Below, one piece after another: positions 14,779-24,408 of a DNA stretch of 48,538 bases (position 1 is its first letter; every line of letters begins with the position of its first letter). Where the stretch lies: positions 1 through 48,538 of the forward strand of contig NZ_FQZG01000027.1 in the NCBI RefSeq assembly GCF_900141915.1, in the 5' to 3' direction. The notes under the pieces were generated by a model. The model had not been told where the DNA came from and searched no databases. It worked only from the letters and a program-made list of their open reading frames with translations. The position numbers were made by a program, and so were the translations under genes. Source of the stretch: Tessaracoccus bendigoensis DSM 12906. Its GTDB lineage: Bacteria > Actinomycetota > Actinomycetes > Propionibacteriales > Propionibacteriaceae.

Positions 14779-17675
14779 GAGCGACCTCCGTACCCGGGCA
14801 GGGCCTTGGTCGAGTGTGGGATCGGCACCGGGGCGATGCGTTCCGACGCGTGCTGATCGATGCCGGAGCCGAGGCTTCTCACCACGTCGAGGATCATGCC
14901 GACGACCACCAGATAGACGCCGATGTCGAACACGGTCGATGACACGAAGTGCAGCTCACCCAGCAGCGGGATGTGGATGTCCCACACGTAGCTCTGGAGG
15001 ATCGTCCCGCCGAGGAGCAACGGCGAGACGGCCGCCACCAGGGCCAGCAGCAGGCCACCTCCCATGAGGCGCCCGGCGTCGATCGGGGCGGCCTCGTCGA
15101 GTTCGTGCCTACCTGCGGCGAGGTAACGGATCATGAGCGCCGTACCCGCGACGAGGCCGCCTGCGAAGCCTCCGCCCGGCCAGTTGTGGCCGGCGAGTAG
15201 CAGGTAGACCGAAGTCACGATCATCACCCCGAATAGGATCCGGGTGACGACCTCGAAGACGATGGAGCGGACCATCGGCGAGAGGGTCTGCCCCGCACGG
15301 AGCCACACCCCGGGGGAGTTGTCGGCCTGAGGTTCGTCTGGGCGATGCTCGAACACCTCTTTCGTGGTCGACACTTTGCTGACGCGTGAACGCAGGAAGA
15401 TCAGCGACGCGACACCGGTTGCGGCGATGACCAGCACCGAGATCTCGCCGAGGGTGTCCCAGGCACGCGTGTCCACGAGGGCCACGTTGACGATGTTCTT
15501 GCCGTAACCGAATGCGTAGGCCCACTCGTACCAGTCCTTCGAGACCGGCTCGGCGACCCGGGCGCCGGAGGCGACCAGGGAAATCAATGTGACGGTGGCC
15601 CCGGTGAGGCCCGCGAGTAGGATGCGCCACCAGCGCGTCGAGCTGAGCGGCCGGTTGGTGAAGTAGCGCGGCAGTTTCCGCACGACGAGGATGAACACGA
15701 TCAGTGTGACCGTCTCGACGAGCACCTGTGTCAGAGCGAGATCAGGGGCGCCGCCCATCGTGAACAGCATCGCAAGGCCGTAGCCGGTGACGCCGACGAG
15801 GAGCACGGCTCGGATGCGGCCGCGGGAGGCTGCCGCCAGCACCGCGGCGCTGGCGATCACTATGGCCACCAGCAGCTGGGGCCAGGCGTCGAAGACCCGC
15901 AGGGCTGGCCAGGTGCGGATCTGCAGCATCGCGAAGAGCGAGAACGACACCATCGTCATCAGGATGATGCCGAGGTAGATCGACAGTGAACCGCGTTGGA
16001 CCCGTGCGGTCACCTCGACGGCGATCCGGTCGATCCCGTGCAACGAACGGTGGTAGCTCTCCTCGGCGGTGGTGACCTTGGGGAAGGTGGCCTGGATCGC
16101 GGCGATCCGGCTGCGGAAGATGAACAGGACGATGCCGGTGCCAAGCGCCAGGGCCGACATGACCAGCGGCCAGGTGAACCCGTGCCACAGCGCCAGGCCG
16201 TGGCTCTCGTGCCCCGTCGGCAGGGTGTCTGCATAGGGTTCGAGCATCGATGTGAGAATCGGCCCGCAGAAGCCGAGCACCAGGCTGAGCGCGCCAAGTG
16301 ACATGGGAACCGCGGCCATCCCCCAGGATGGTCGGTGCCAGCTGAGTGCGGGTGCCCCGTCCTTTGACGCGAAGGCGCCCCACCACCAGCGCAGCGAATA
16401 GGCGACGGTGAGCGCGGCGCCGAAGGTGAGTGCCACCGCGAAGGCGACAGCGGCCAGCGGCGTGAGGTCGGGCAGCTCGCCCTCGACCATGTAGACGATC
16501 GATTCGAAGGCGGCTTCCTTCGTGACGAATCCGACCAGTGGCGGCATTCCGGCCATCGAGAGCGCGGCCAGCCCGCCCAGTGCCGCCAACCAGGGCACCC
16601 GGTAGCCGACCCCGTTGAGCTCACGGATGTCACGCGTGCCGGCGGAATGGTCGATCAGGCCGACACACATGAAGAGCGTCGACTTGAACAGGGCGTGTGC
16701 GATCACAGTGGCCAGCCCGGCCAGGGCGGCCGCTTTGGTCCCTACCCCGAGCAGCAGGACCATGAAACCGAGCTGCGAGACGGTGCCGTAGGCGAGCAGG
16801 AGCTTCAGGTCGGTCTGTCTGAGGGCGCGCCACCCTCCCAGGACCATCGTGATGGTGCCGAGGATGAGCACCGTCGGGCGCCAGAACGGCACCTCGGCGA
16901 ACACCGGTGCCAGCACCGCCACCAGGTAGACACCGGCTTTGACCATCGCCGCGGCGTGCAGATAGGCGGAGATGGGGGTGGGGGCTGCCATCGCTCCCGG
17001 CAGCCAGAAGTGGAATGGGACCAGCGCGGATTTGCTCAGGGCTCCGACGAGCATCAACATCGCGCCGACCCCTGCAAGGGTCCCAGTCGGGGGGTTGGCG
17101 ACGATCGCCTCAAGCGACAGGGTCCCCGAGCTGTGGTGAACCGCGACGATGCCGAGCAGCATCGCGAGCCCGCCGGTCGTCGTCACGATGAGGGCCGTCT
17201 GCGCGGCGCCGCGGTTCGCGCGCCTGGTCGGGTCGTGGCCGATGAGCAGGAAGGAGAAGACGGTCGTCAGCTCCCAGAAGACGTACACCATGATCAGGTC
17301 GTCGGCGGTGACCAGGCCGAGCATGGTGCCCGCGAAGATCGTCAGGATCGCAGCCGAGCGCCCGGATTCCAGGCCCTCGAAGTACCAGCGGCTGTAGAGC
17401 AGGACCAGGAACCCGATCCAGGTGACGATCATCGCCAGCACCCATTGGACGAGGCCCATTCGCAGCGTGAGCGTCACGTCCAACATCGGTATCCAGTTGC
17501 CCCCCTCCACGTGGACCGCTCCGCTCAACACCGCAGGCGCCTGCGTCACGAGCCAGACCCCGGCCGCGAGTGGGCCGAGCGACAGGACGTAGAAGACCTT
17601 TGAACCCAGTCTCTTGACCAGGATGGGGGTGAGCGCGCCGAGAACCACGTGGGCGGCGATCAAGGCATAGAGCAC
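14775..17675 (-). CDS. mrpA: Na+/H+ antiporter subunit A with fused subunit B
   Basis: This 966-residue protein starts at GTG 17675. The NuoL-like antiporter core covers residues 1 to about 500 (WELTTVFSFLLIGHDPTRRA, LPGAMAAPTPISAYLHAAAMVKAG, HALFKSTLFMCVGLIDH). A middle MrpA-specific and MbhD/MbhE-like region includes GGAPDLALTQVLVETVTLI. The last 140 residues (SIVFEVVTRILFGV..HNWPGGGFAGGLVAG) are an MnhB domain, so A and B are one polypeptide. It is the first gene of the coupled operon A-C-D-E-F-G. A T/A-rich stretch at 17713-17725 upstream may hold its promoter. Confidence 0.95.
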   Translation of the reverse strand: MLYALIAAHVVLGALTPILVKRLGSKVFYVLSLGPLAAGVWLVTQAPAVLSGAVHVEGGNWIPMLDVTLTLRMGLVQWVLAMIVTWIGFLVLLYSRWYFEGLESGRSAAILTIFAGTMLGLVTADDLIMVYVFWELTTVFSFLLIGHDPTRRANRGAAQTALIVTTTGGLAMLLGIVAVHHSSGTLSLEAIVANPPTGTLAGVGAMLMLVGALSKSALVPFHFWLPGAMAAPTPISAYLHAAAMVKAGVYLVAVLAPVFAEVPFWRPTVLILGTITMVLGGWRALRQTDLKLLLAYGTVSQLGFMVLLLGVGTKAAALAGLATVIAHALFKSTLFMCVGLIDHSAGTRDIRELNGVGYRVPWLAALGGLAALSMAGMPPLVGFVTKEAAFESIVYMVEGELPDLTPLAAVAFAVALTFGAALTVAYSLRWWWGAFASKDGAPALSWHRPSWGMAAVPMSLGALSLVLGFCGPILTSMLEPYADTLPTGHESHGLALWHGFTWPLVMSALALGTGIVLFIFRSRIAAIQATFPKVTTAEESYHRSLHGIDRIAVEVTARVQRGSLSIYLGIILMTMVSFSLFAMLQIRTWPALRVFDAWPQLLVAIVIASAAVLAAASRGRIRAVLLVGVTGYGLAMLFTMGGAPDLALTQVLVETVTLIVFILVVRKLPRYFTNRPLSSTRWWRILLAGLTGATVTLISLVASGARVAEPVSKDWYEWAYAFGYGKNIVNVALVDTRAWDTLGEISVLVIAATGVASLIFLRSRVSKVSTTKEVFEHRPDEPQADNSPGVWLRAGQTLSPMVRSIVFEVVTRILFGVMIVTSVYLLLAGHNWPGGGFAGGLVAGTALMIRYLAAGRHELDEAAPIDAGRLMGGGLLLALVAAVSPLLLGGTILQSYVWDIHIPLLGELHFVSSTVFDIGVYLVVVGMILDVVRSLGSGIDQHASERIAPVPIPHSTKALPGYGGRS

Positions 17676-17745
17676 GCCAGTGGTCCCTTCATGGTGGGGT
17701 ACGTGGTGGCAAATTTAGTTTAACGGATCAAACGAGTTGCCGGGA

Positions 17746-18546
17746 TCAGGTGTTCAGCCGTTGTCTGAGCCAGGCCAACTCTTCGGAATGCTCTGCAATT
17801 TCGCCGGGGGTTTCGAGGATCGTGGCGGTGTCGGCGTCGCGCACGACCGAGAGCAGAAGCTCCGGGTCGATCGTCCCCGTCGTCAGCCCGGCGTGCCGGT
17901 CGGCGCCGCTGCCAGGTTCGTCGCGGGAATTGTTGCAGTGGACGACGTCGACGCGACCCGTGGTCGCCCTAACCTTCCCCACAAGACCATCGAGGTCGAG
18001 GCCCGCCGCGTGGGCGTGGCAGGTGTCCAGGCAGAACCCGACCCGGTCGAAGTTGGCCGATCCGGAAAGTGCCGCCCAGAGCCGCTCGATCGATTCCAGC
18101 GTCCTCGCCATGGCGTTCTGTCCGCCCGCGGTGTTCTCGATGAAGATCGGCACCTCCAGGTTTAGTCCGTCGACGCATTTTCGCCAGTTCTCGAAACCGA
18201 CCCCCGGGTCGTCATTGGCGGTCACATGCCCCCCGTGTACCACCACGCCGATCGCACCTATCGCCGCAGCCTCGGTGATCGTCTGCTGCAGCAGCTTGCG
18301 GGAGGGGATCCGGATCCGGTTGTTGGTCGAGGCGACGTTCAGAACGTAGGGGGAGTGCACGACCAGGCCGACGCCGTCCTCCTGCGCGGCCGCCTTCAGC
18401 GTGGCGGCGCCGTCGGCAAACGGGGTGACCGGTTTCTTCCAACTCTGCGGGTCGCCGACGAAGACCTGCACCAGGTCCGCGCCCATGCCTGCCGCGTCGC
18501 TGAGCGGGGAGGTGGAGGAGACGTGGGCGCCCAGTGCGATGCTCAT
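17746..18546 (-). CDS. nfo: Endonuclease IV (AP endonuclease)
   Basis: This 266-residue TIM-barrel enzyme cuts DNA 5' of abasic sites using a three-metal zinc cluster. Ligand-bearing motifs are visible in order: GAHVS (7-11), HSPYVLN, VVHGGH, IENTAGG, CLDTCHAHAAG, VVHCNNSRDEPGSGADRHAG and ETPG. Length is within the family range (about 250-300). It lies upstream of the mrp operon on the same strand as a separate unit. No SOS-type operator was seen. Confidence 0.93.
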   Translation of the reverse strand: MSIALGAHVSSTSPLSDAAGMGADLVQVFVGDPQSWKKPVTPFADGAATLKAAAQEDGVGLVVHSPYVLNVASTNNRIRIPSRKLLQQTITEAAAIGAIGVVVHGGHVTANDDPGVGFENWRKCVDGLNLEVPIFIENTAGGQNAMARTLESIERLWAALSGSANFDRVGFCLDTCHAHAAGLDLDGLVGKVRATTGRVDVVHCNNSRDEPGSGADRHAGLTTGTIDPELLLSVVRDADTATILETPGEIAEHSEELAWLRQRLNT

Positions 18547-18592
18547 GGCGACACCCTATCGACGGTTGGACGCGACGGTCACTCGAAAGCGG

Positions 18593-19483
18593 TCACTCGA
18601 AGAGGACCTGATTGTTGAAGACCCACTGGCTGCCAGAGGTGAAGTGACCGTCGCTGAACGAGATGACCGTGGTCATGAGATAGGAGCGGCAGGCCCCCCG
18701 TCCGGTGGCGGACGTGTCGCAGATGGTCTTCCACTGCCGTCCCTCGGCGCTGGTCCACGTCGTCGTCCCGCCGACCACACCGTAGGCGCCGAGGGGATTG
18801 TGCTTCCAGATCGGCCTGGGTGACCAGCGGTAGGTGAGGGAGTTGAAGGCCCAACCGTCGGTGCGCTTGTAGGAACCGGCGGGGGTGCGCGTGATAACCG
18901 TGGCCCAGATCTCGGTGCGGCACCGGGCGGTGGAGGAGTAGTTCTCGCAGGTGGTGCGCCACTGGCGACCGTTGACCGTCCGTGTCCCCGGGACGGTGTA
19001 GACCTCCATCATCGGTCGTATCAGTTTGGCGGCCGCGATGGCGGACTCGTCATGCTCGGCGACCAGGAACCCGACGGTTCCGGGGGTGAGTTGCCACCAC
19101 AGGAGGACGGGGGAGGCGTCTGCGCACCAGTAGGCGCCGGAGCCCAAAGACGGCACCGCCTGTTTGGGCATCTGGTACATGTAGCCCTCGGGGAAGCAGT
19201 TGCCGGTCACCGGCGGTAGCGTTCCAGCGTTGGTGGACACTCCGACGATCCGCTCACGCCCGCCGCCATCGACCGGCCCGCTGTAGACACACCTGGTGGG
19301 GGTGGCGTCCAGAGTGTCGGTCGGGCCCAGATGAGGGGCGATCGCCCGGTTCATGGCTGCGACGGTGGGGCAGGAGATCCGCAGCACCGGAGCCACTTCG
19401 TCCGCCACCGCGGTGACGGCACCGCCCGTAGCGAGAAGCGCGGCGGCTGCCAGGACCGTAAAGGACCGCTTCGAATGCTTCAT
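18593..19483 (-). CDS. Secreted protein with two cysteine-containing C-terminal repeats
   Basis: This encodes 296 residues. A Sec signal peptide is clear: KHSKR, a hydrophobic run VLAAAALLATGG, and an AVA-DE cleavage site near residue 27. Residues 28-165 contain several Cys and Trp and are not recognised. The last 130 residues are two repeats of about 58 residues. Each has a GRQWRTTC/GRQWKTIC start, a second cysteine in a CR motif (ARCRTEIW / GACRSYLM), and a W.F closing strand (GWAFNSLTY / QWVFNNQVLF). Paired cysteines suggest disulphide-stabilised extracellular beta modules. Function is unknown; wall or surface binding is a guess. It is divergent from udp. Confidence 0.75.
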   Translation of the reverse strand: MKHSKRSFTVLAAAALLATGGAVTAVADEVAPVLRISCPTVAAMNRAIAPHLGPTDTLDATPTRCVYSGPVDGGGRERIVGVSTNAGTLPPVTGNCFPEGYMYQMPKQAVPSLGSGAYWCADASPVLLWWQLTPGTVGFLVAEHDESAIAAAKLIRPMMEVYTVPGTRTVNGRQWRTTCENYSSTARCRTEIWATVITRTPAGSYKRTDGWAFNSLTYRWSPRPIWKHNPLGAYGVVGGTTTWTSAEGRQWKTICDTSATGRGACRSYLMTTVISFSDGHFTSGSQWVFNNQVLFE

Positions 19484-19673
19484 CGCAACTCCTGAGACGT
19501 GAGAGTTCTGCTGATCCTGGGGACTCTACGGCGCACCGGGGTGGCAGGCCATGGTTCGGCCAGATCGGTCGACGGGACACGCCGACGGCTGCCCCGGACC
19601 GCTCATGTGGGGCATCCGAACGCGTTAGCGTAAGGGGGAAAGACTCCGATCGAGTGAGCGAGGAACCGGGAAA

Positions 19674-20447
19674 ATGGCCTATTCAGACGGATACGAGTAC
19701 CACATCCATCTCTCGCGTGGCGACATCGGTCGCTACGTGTTCCTACCAGGCGATCCGGGCCGCTGCGAGACGATCGCACAGCACTTCGACAACCCTCGTT
19801 TCGTGGCCTCGCATCGCGAGCACACCACCTGGGCGGGCGAACTGGACGGGGAACCGGTGGCCGTCACGTCGACGGGGATGGGAGGCCCGAGCACCGCGAT
19901 CGCCGTCGAAGAATTGATCCACGTCGGAGCCGACACCTTCATGCGGGTCGGCACCTCCGGCGCGATGCAGCCCCAGACGCTGCCCGGCGACGTGGCCGTC
20001 ATCAACTCGGCCATCCGTGACGAGGGCACCGGCCTGCACTACCTGCCGATGGAGTTCCCCGCGGTCGCGAACCTGGAACTGGTCAATGGACTCGTCGACG
20101 CGGCTGTCGACATGGGCAGGCGCTACCACGTGGGCGTCTCACAGTCGAAGGACTCTTTTTACGGTCAGCACGATCCCGACTCCATGCCGGTCGGGCCGAG
20201 GCTGCGTGAACGTTGGGACGCCTGGGTCAAGGGAGGCTGCCTCGTATCGGAGATGGAATGCGCCACGCTGTTCCTGGTCGCCTCCGTCAGGCATGTTCGG
20301 GCAGGCGGGATCATGATGATCATGGGGCACCACGACTTCGCGCCTATGACGGATGCGGAGAAGGATGCCTCGAAGGTCGAAAACGTGATCCCGGTGGCGA
20401 TCGAGGGCATGCGCCGCGTCATCGCGGCCGATCGCAGACGAGGCTGA
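19674..20447 (+). CDS. udp: Uridine phosphorylase
   Basis: This 257-residue protein belongs to nucleoside phosphorylase family 1. It splits uridine with phosphate into uracil and ribose-1-phosphate. Key parts are LPGDPGRCETIAQHFD (phosphate loop, about 25-40), GTGMGGPSTAI-like STGMGGPSTAIAVEEL, RVGTSGAMQP, QSKDSFYGQHDP (the uridine-specific loop) and SEMECATLF with the ribose-binding Glu. Length fits Udp. The start ATG follows a purine-rich GAGGAACCGGGAAA stretch. A second, divergent nucleoside phosphorylase is at 39388-40170. Confidence 0.92.
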   Translation: MAYSDGYEYHIHLSRGDIGRYVFLPGDPGRCETIAQHFDNPRFVASHREHTTWAGELDGEPVAVTSTGMGGPSTAIAVEELIHVGADTFMRVGTSGAMQPQTLPGDVAVINSAIRDEGTGLHYLPMEFPAVANLELVNGLVDAAVDMGRRYHVGVSQSKDSFYGQHDPDSMPVGPRLRERWDAWVKGGCLVSEMECATLFLVASVRHVRAGGIMMIMGHHDFAPMTDAEKDASKVENVIPVAIEGMRRVIAADRRRG

Positions 20448-20483
20448 GCCCGGGACGGAATCCGGCCGCGGCCCCTGGAGCCT

Positions 20484-20604
20484 CGATGTTTGGTGGGAGT
20501 GGGCGTTGTCTGGGGTCTTGCGCTCGGGTTCTTCGCCTTAGGATCGTGTTGTTTGTTCAGGGATGAACCAACATCGCGATGTTAGGTGGGAGTGGGCGTT
20601 GTCT
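20484..20604. repeat. 28-bp direct repeat pair in an intergenic stretch
   Basis: CGATGTTTGGTGGGAGTGGG plus CGTTGTCT (20484-20511) recurs at 20577-20604 with one mismatch, 93 bp apart. A 12-bp palindrome ACATCGCGATGT (20571-20582) overlaps the second copy. The pair sits between the convergent ends of udp and the ABC-F gene. I see no gene in 20448-20642. Confidence 0.75.
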
Positions 20605-20642
20605 ACGCGCGAGGAGGTTCAACCGGCGGTTGCCGCCCCACG

Positions 20643-22271
20643 CTAGCGACCAACGACATCATCGACGACCAGAGCATCGTCGCGGCCCAGCCGCCACTGC
20701 CGACCGATCTTCAGCTCGCCTGCCAGGTACTCGTCATGCGTGACGATCAGCAGCGCCCCACGGAAGTCATCGAGCGACTCGACCAGTTGCTCGACCGAGG
20801 TCATGTCGAGGTTATTGGTCGGCTCGTCCAGCACCAGGAGGCGGGGCGCGGGGTCGGCGAACAGGACCCGAGCCAGGGCGAGCCGGAAGCGTTCCCCACC
20901 CGACATGGTGGCTGGCGGCTGGTCGGCCCGCACCGCGCGGATCAGGAAGCGTGCGAGTAGGGCCCTGGCGTCGTGAGGCGTGCGGTGTGGCGCCGAGTCT
21001 CTGACGGCGTCAATGGCGCTTTCGAAGCGATCTAGGTCGTCGAGGCGCTGGGCCAGGTAGCCGACTGGGACGGTTGGCGGTAAGTCGATCTGCACGCCGT
21101 CCAGAAGTTCCCGCCGCCAGGGTTCATCGCCCCGCGCGCCGAGCAGCGTCGCCAGCAACGTCGACTTCCCGGTTCCATTGTCACCGGTCAACCGGATCCG
21201 TTCCGGCCCGGCCATCTCGAGCAGCGCGTCTCCGACTCGGAGCCGCAGCACCTCTTTGCCGTTGGGGATTGCTGTCTCTGGCAGCGTGATTCGGATGGTG
21301 TCTGGTGGTCGCGCCGCGGCGTCGGCTTCCGTCCTGGCCTGACCCGCCTCCGCGAGGGCAGTGTCATGCAGCGTCGACTTGGCCCCCGCCTTCTTCTCGG
21401 AGCGATTCTTGTAGAAGTCGACGGCCCCGCCCGTCACGTTGCCGAGGGCGCGTTCCTTCCTGGCCGAGCGGTCGCGCTGCGCCTGCCGTTGCAGCTCGGC
21501 CTGCGCCTGTCGTCGAGCACGGGCGAGGTCGGCGTCGGCCTCTCGCAGCCGGCGTTCGGCGGTAGCCTGACGCTCTTCTCGGTGCTCGTGGTACTGGCTG
21601 AAAGTGCCGCCGAAGCTGACGACTCCGCGCGGGTCGAGGTCGACCAGGGCGTCGACCCGTTCCAGCAGGTCGCGGTCATGCGACACGACGATCAGGGCCC
21701 CGTCCCATGTTTCCAGGGCGTCGCGGAGCCACCCTCTGGTTCGGGTGTCGAGATTGTTGGTCGGCTCGTCGAGCAGGGTGACGTCGGCGCGGGCCAGCCG
21801 TGCCCCGGCGAGCGCGATCCGGGTCGCCTCGCCACCCGAGAGCGTCGATGAGTCACGGTCGAGGAAGTCGACATCGGCGGCCAGGCCGAGGGCGTTGAGG
21901 TCGGCGATGGAGCGGGCCTCGATGTCCCAGTCGTCGCCGACGGCGTCGAAGTGGGCTTGGTCGACCGAGCCTGCCTCGATCGCTCGCAGCGCCGCACGGG
22001 CCGCCGAGATGCCGAGCAGGTCGGCGACCGATCCCGCCCGCGACAGGCGTTGGGGGACGACGTGCACGGAGCCGGCCACGCGCACCGCCCCTGAGGTCGG
22101 GGTCAGTTCGCCGGCGATGAGACGCAGCAGCGTGGTCTTGCCGGAGCCGTTGGGGCCGATCAGGCCGGTCAGTCCAGCGGGGAAGGTGGCGTGCACGTCG
22201 CTCAGGATGACGGTGCCGTCGGGCAGGTGGAACGAGGCGCCGTCGATGGTGACGGCAGGTGAATGAGCCAT
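20643..22271 (-). CDS. ABC-F family ATPase (ribosome-associated)
   Basis: This encodes 542 residues from ATG 22271, preferred over an upstream ATG because AGGACTCC sits at the right distance. Two ABC cassettes are present with no membrane domain: Walker A GPNGSGKTT (39-47), signature LSGGEATRI and LLDEPTNNLD in the first; GDNGTGKST, MSGGERFRL and VLDEPTNNLD in the second. A charged helical linker (EERQATAERRLREADADLAR..) joins them. ABC-F proteins bind the ribosomal E site and act in translation or in resistance to ribosome-targeting antibiotics. Whether this one gives resistance cannot be told from sequence. Confidence 0.9.
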   Translation of the reverse strand: MAHSPAVTIDGASFHLPDGTVILSDVHATFPAGLTGLIGPNGSGKTTLLRLIAGELTPTSGAVRVAGSVHVVPQRLSRAGSVADLLGISAARAALRAIEAGSVDQAHFDAVGDDWDIEARSIADLNALGLAADVDFLDRDSSTLSGGEATRIALAGARLARADVTLLDEPTNNLDTRTRGWLRDALETWDGALIVVSHDRDLLERVDALVDLDPRGVVSFGGTFSQYHEHREERQATAERRLREADADLARARRQAQAELQRQAQRDRSARKERALGNVTGGAVDFYKNRSEKKAGAKSTLHDTALAEAGQARTEADAAARPPDTIRITLPETAIPNGKEVLRLRVGDALLEMAGPERIRLTGDNGTGKSTLLATLLGARGDEPWRRELLDGVQIDLPPTVPVGYLAQRLDDLDRFESAIDAVRDSAPHRTPHDARALLARFLIRAVRADQPPATMSGGERFRLALARVLFADPAPRLLVLDEPTNNLDMTSVEQLVESLDDFRGALLIVTHDEYLAGELKIGRQWRLGRDDALVVDDVVGR

Positions 22272-22436
22272 GAGGAGTCCTGGTGGTCGCTGGGATGCGG
22301 TCTTTGGGGACGGCACGCCACAGACGGTGCGTGCCAGGCTCAGTCAGTCACTCGGGCTCCTCGGTAGGGGTCGGGCCAGTCTATGCGGCGATGGGACGAA
22401 GCCGAAACGAGTCGTCCGGCAGGGCTGGGCGGGGGC

Positions 22437-22516
22437 TTGAGCACTATCCGGGGTTCGACGCGGATATGAACGATAAAACAGCTCCATTTGGGCATCGAAC
22501 CCGGAATAGTGCTCAA
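22437..22516 (+). repeat. 80-bp inverted-end element, family A copy 2
   Basis: The left arm 22437-22458 begins TTGAGCACTATCCGGGG and the right arm 22495-22516 ends ATAGTGCTCAA; two mismatches occur between arms. The middle is 36 nt and contains TGAACGATAAAACAGC, the family core. It lies in the 340-base region (22272-22611) between the divergent ABC-F and acyl-CoA ligase genes, so it may sit in or beside their promoters. I see nothing else recognisable in that stretch. Confidence 0.9.
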
Positions 22517-22611
22517 CGCCCGACCCTCACCGCACCCACTCCTTCGTCCCGTCCACGGGAAGGTGGCTAGGGCAAGTAGCCTTGGCGTCACCAGCGGCCC
22601 GAGGAGTCCAC

Positions 22612-24405
22612 TTGTCCGAGCACATCATCACCCGGCTCCGGTCGGTCATCGCCGAATACGGATCCCGCCCCGCGACCCGCATCCGTCGGGACGACTCCTG
22701 GGAAATCCGCAGCTACGCAGAGTTCGGGGCCCGCATCGATCAGGTGGCCCAAGGGCTGATCGACCTCGGAGTCGAGGAAGGTGGCCGCATCGGAATCTTC
22801 CTGGGCAACCAGCCGACATGGTCGGAGATCGACTTCGGCGCCTGCACGGTGCGTGCCATTCCCGTCCCGCTGTACGCCACGTCGACGCCGGAGCAGATCG
22901 CCCACATCGCGGCCGATTCCGGGCTGACGGTGATGTTCGTCGGTAATCAGAGCGAGGCGGAGCGTGTGTTGGAGGTCGCCCCCGACCTGCCCGCCCTTGA
23001 GCGGATCGTCATCGTCCATCCTTACGAAGGGCTGCCTGACGACCTGGTTTCCTACGAGGACTTCCTCAAGGCCCCAGACGAGGCGGCGATCGCGGACCGG
23101 CTCTCACGCGCCGACGGCGACGACCTCGCCTCGATCATCTACACCTCCGGCACCACCGGCGCCCCGAAAGGGGTGATGATCCAGCACAAGGGACTCGTCG
23201 CGCAGTCGGACGCCCTGGACGAGTTCTTCACCCTCAGCCCAGATGACCATTCGCTCTGCTTCCTCCCTCTTTCCCACGCGCTCGAACGCGCCTGGACGGT
23301 GGTCGTCCTGCTGCACGGTTGCATGAACACCTACGTCGAGAACGCCCGCACCGTGGCGGAACAGATGGTGCTGGCACAGCCGACCATGATGGTGTCCGTT
23401 CCGAAACTGTACGAGACGGTATACACGACGGCGCACGCCAAGGTGCTGCGTTCAGCAGCGAAGCGCGCAATCTTTGCCTGGGCCCTTCGCGTCGGACGAC
23501 ACAACCAGTACGCGAACCGCGCAGGCCGTCAGCCGAGCTTGGGTTTGCGTGCCCAACTCAGGCTCGCAGACAAACTCGTGTTGAAGGCGGTGCGTGATGC
23601 CCTCGGCGGCCCGAAGACGGTGTTGGCCTGCGGCGGGGCACCCCTCCGCGTGGAGATCGAGGAGTTCTTCTCTTCCGTTGGCTTGCCGATCATGCAGGGC
23701 TACGGCCTGACGGAGGCGTCGCCGCTCGTGTCGTTCAACGCGCCGTCCGACTTCAAGGAAGCCACCGTCGGTAAGGTACTGGCTGGTGGTGAGCTGCGGA
23801 TCGCGGAACTCGGCGAGATCCTCTATCGGGGCCCCAACGTCATGCTCGGCTACTGGCACGACGAAGAAGCTACTGCTGAGGCGATCGATGAGGACGGCTG
23901 GCTGCGCACCGGTGACGTGGGCTATATCGACACCGATGGTTTCCTGACCATCACCGACCGATTGAAGGACATCATCGTCACCCTGGGCGGGAAGAACGTC
24001 GCCCCGCAGCCGATCGAGGGCCTGATTCTGGCCGACCCGCTGTTCGAACACGCCGTCCTTCTCGGGGACAATCGCCCCTTCGTGACGTTGCTGGTCAAGC
24101 CCTCCCTGCCGCACGTCGAGGCGTTGGCGAAGGCGGGGCAGTGGCAGGGAGAGTTGCAGGACTGGTTGGCCTCAAACGAACTGCTCGACGAGCTGCGCAG
24201 GCGTGTCGAGGAACTGACGGCCAAGCTGCCGACCCAGGAACGACCGAAGGAGACCAGCGTCATCGGTGAGGAGTTCACGATGGACAACGGGCTTCTGACG
24301 CCCACGTTGAAGGTCCGGCGCCGGGAGGTTGAGGCACGGTTCAAGTCGATGGTCGACGACATGTACGCCCGGCTGAAAGAACGCCACGGCGGCGGCGCGA
24401 ACTGA
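22612..24405 (+). CDS. Long-chain fatty-acid-CoA ligase (AMP-forming)
   Basis: This encodes 597 residues from a TTG at 22612, chosen because GAGGAG (22601-22606) is correctly spaced before it. An in-frame ATG at 22582 has no ribosome site. The adenylation signatures are complete: YTSGTTGAPKGVMIQHKG (P-loop), YGLTEASPLVSF, GWLRTGDVGYIDTDGF and DRLKDIIVTLGGKNVAPQPIE. The catalytic lysine tail region follows (FTMDNGLLTPTLKVRR). The size and the VAPQPIE form match FadD15-type ligases. It activates fatty acids to acyl-CoA for lipid synthesis or breakdown. The next gene starts 3 bases after its stop. Confidence 0.92.
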   Translation: MSEHIITRLRSVIAEYGSRPATRIRRDDSWEIRSYAEFGARIDQVAQGLIDLGVEEGGRIGIFLGNQPTWSEIDFGACTVRAIPVPLYATSTPEQIAHIAADSGLTVMFVGNQSEAERVLEVAPDLPALERIVIVHPYEGLPDDLVSYEDFLKAPDEAAIADRLSRADGDDLASIIYTSGTTGAPKGVMIQHKGLVAQSDALDEFFTLSPDDHSLCFLPLSHALERAWTVVVLLHGCMNTYVENARTVAEQMVLAQPTMMVSVPKLYETVYTTAHAKVLRSAAKRAIFAWALRVGRHNQYANRAGRQPSLGLRAQLRLADKLVLKAVRDALGGPKTVLACGGAPLRVEIEEFFSSVGLPIMQGYGLTEASPLVSFNAPSDFKEATVGKVLAGGELRIAELGEILYRGPNVMLGYWHDEEATAEAIDEDGWLRTGDVGYIDTDGFLTITDRLKDIIVTLGGKNVAPQPIEGLILADPLFEHAVLLGDNRPFVTLLVKPSLPHVEALAKAGQWQGELQDWLASNELLDELRRRVEELTAKLPTQERPKETSVIGEEFTMDNGLLTPTLKVRRREVEARFKSMVDDMYARLKERHGGGAN

Positions 24406-24408
24406 GCC

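Noticed and set aside
22437-22516. Possible tRNA because of GGGTTCGA/TCGAACCC, which resembles a T-arm
   Set aside because: No acceptor, D or anticodon arms can be formed, and the motif is simply the inner end of the 22-bp inverted repeat.
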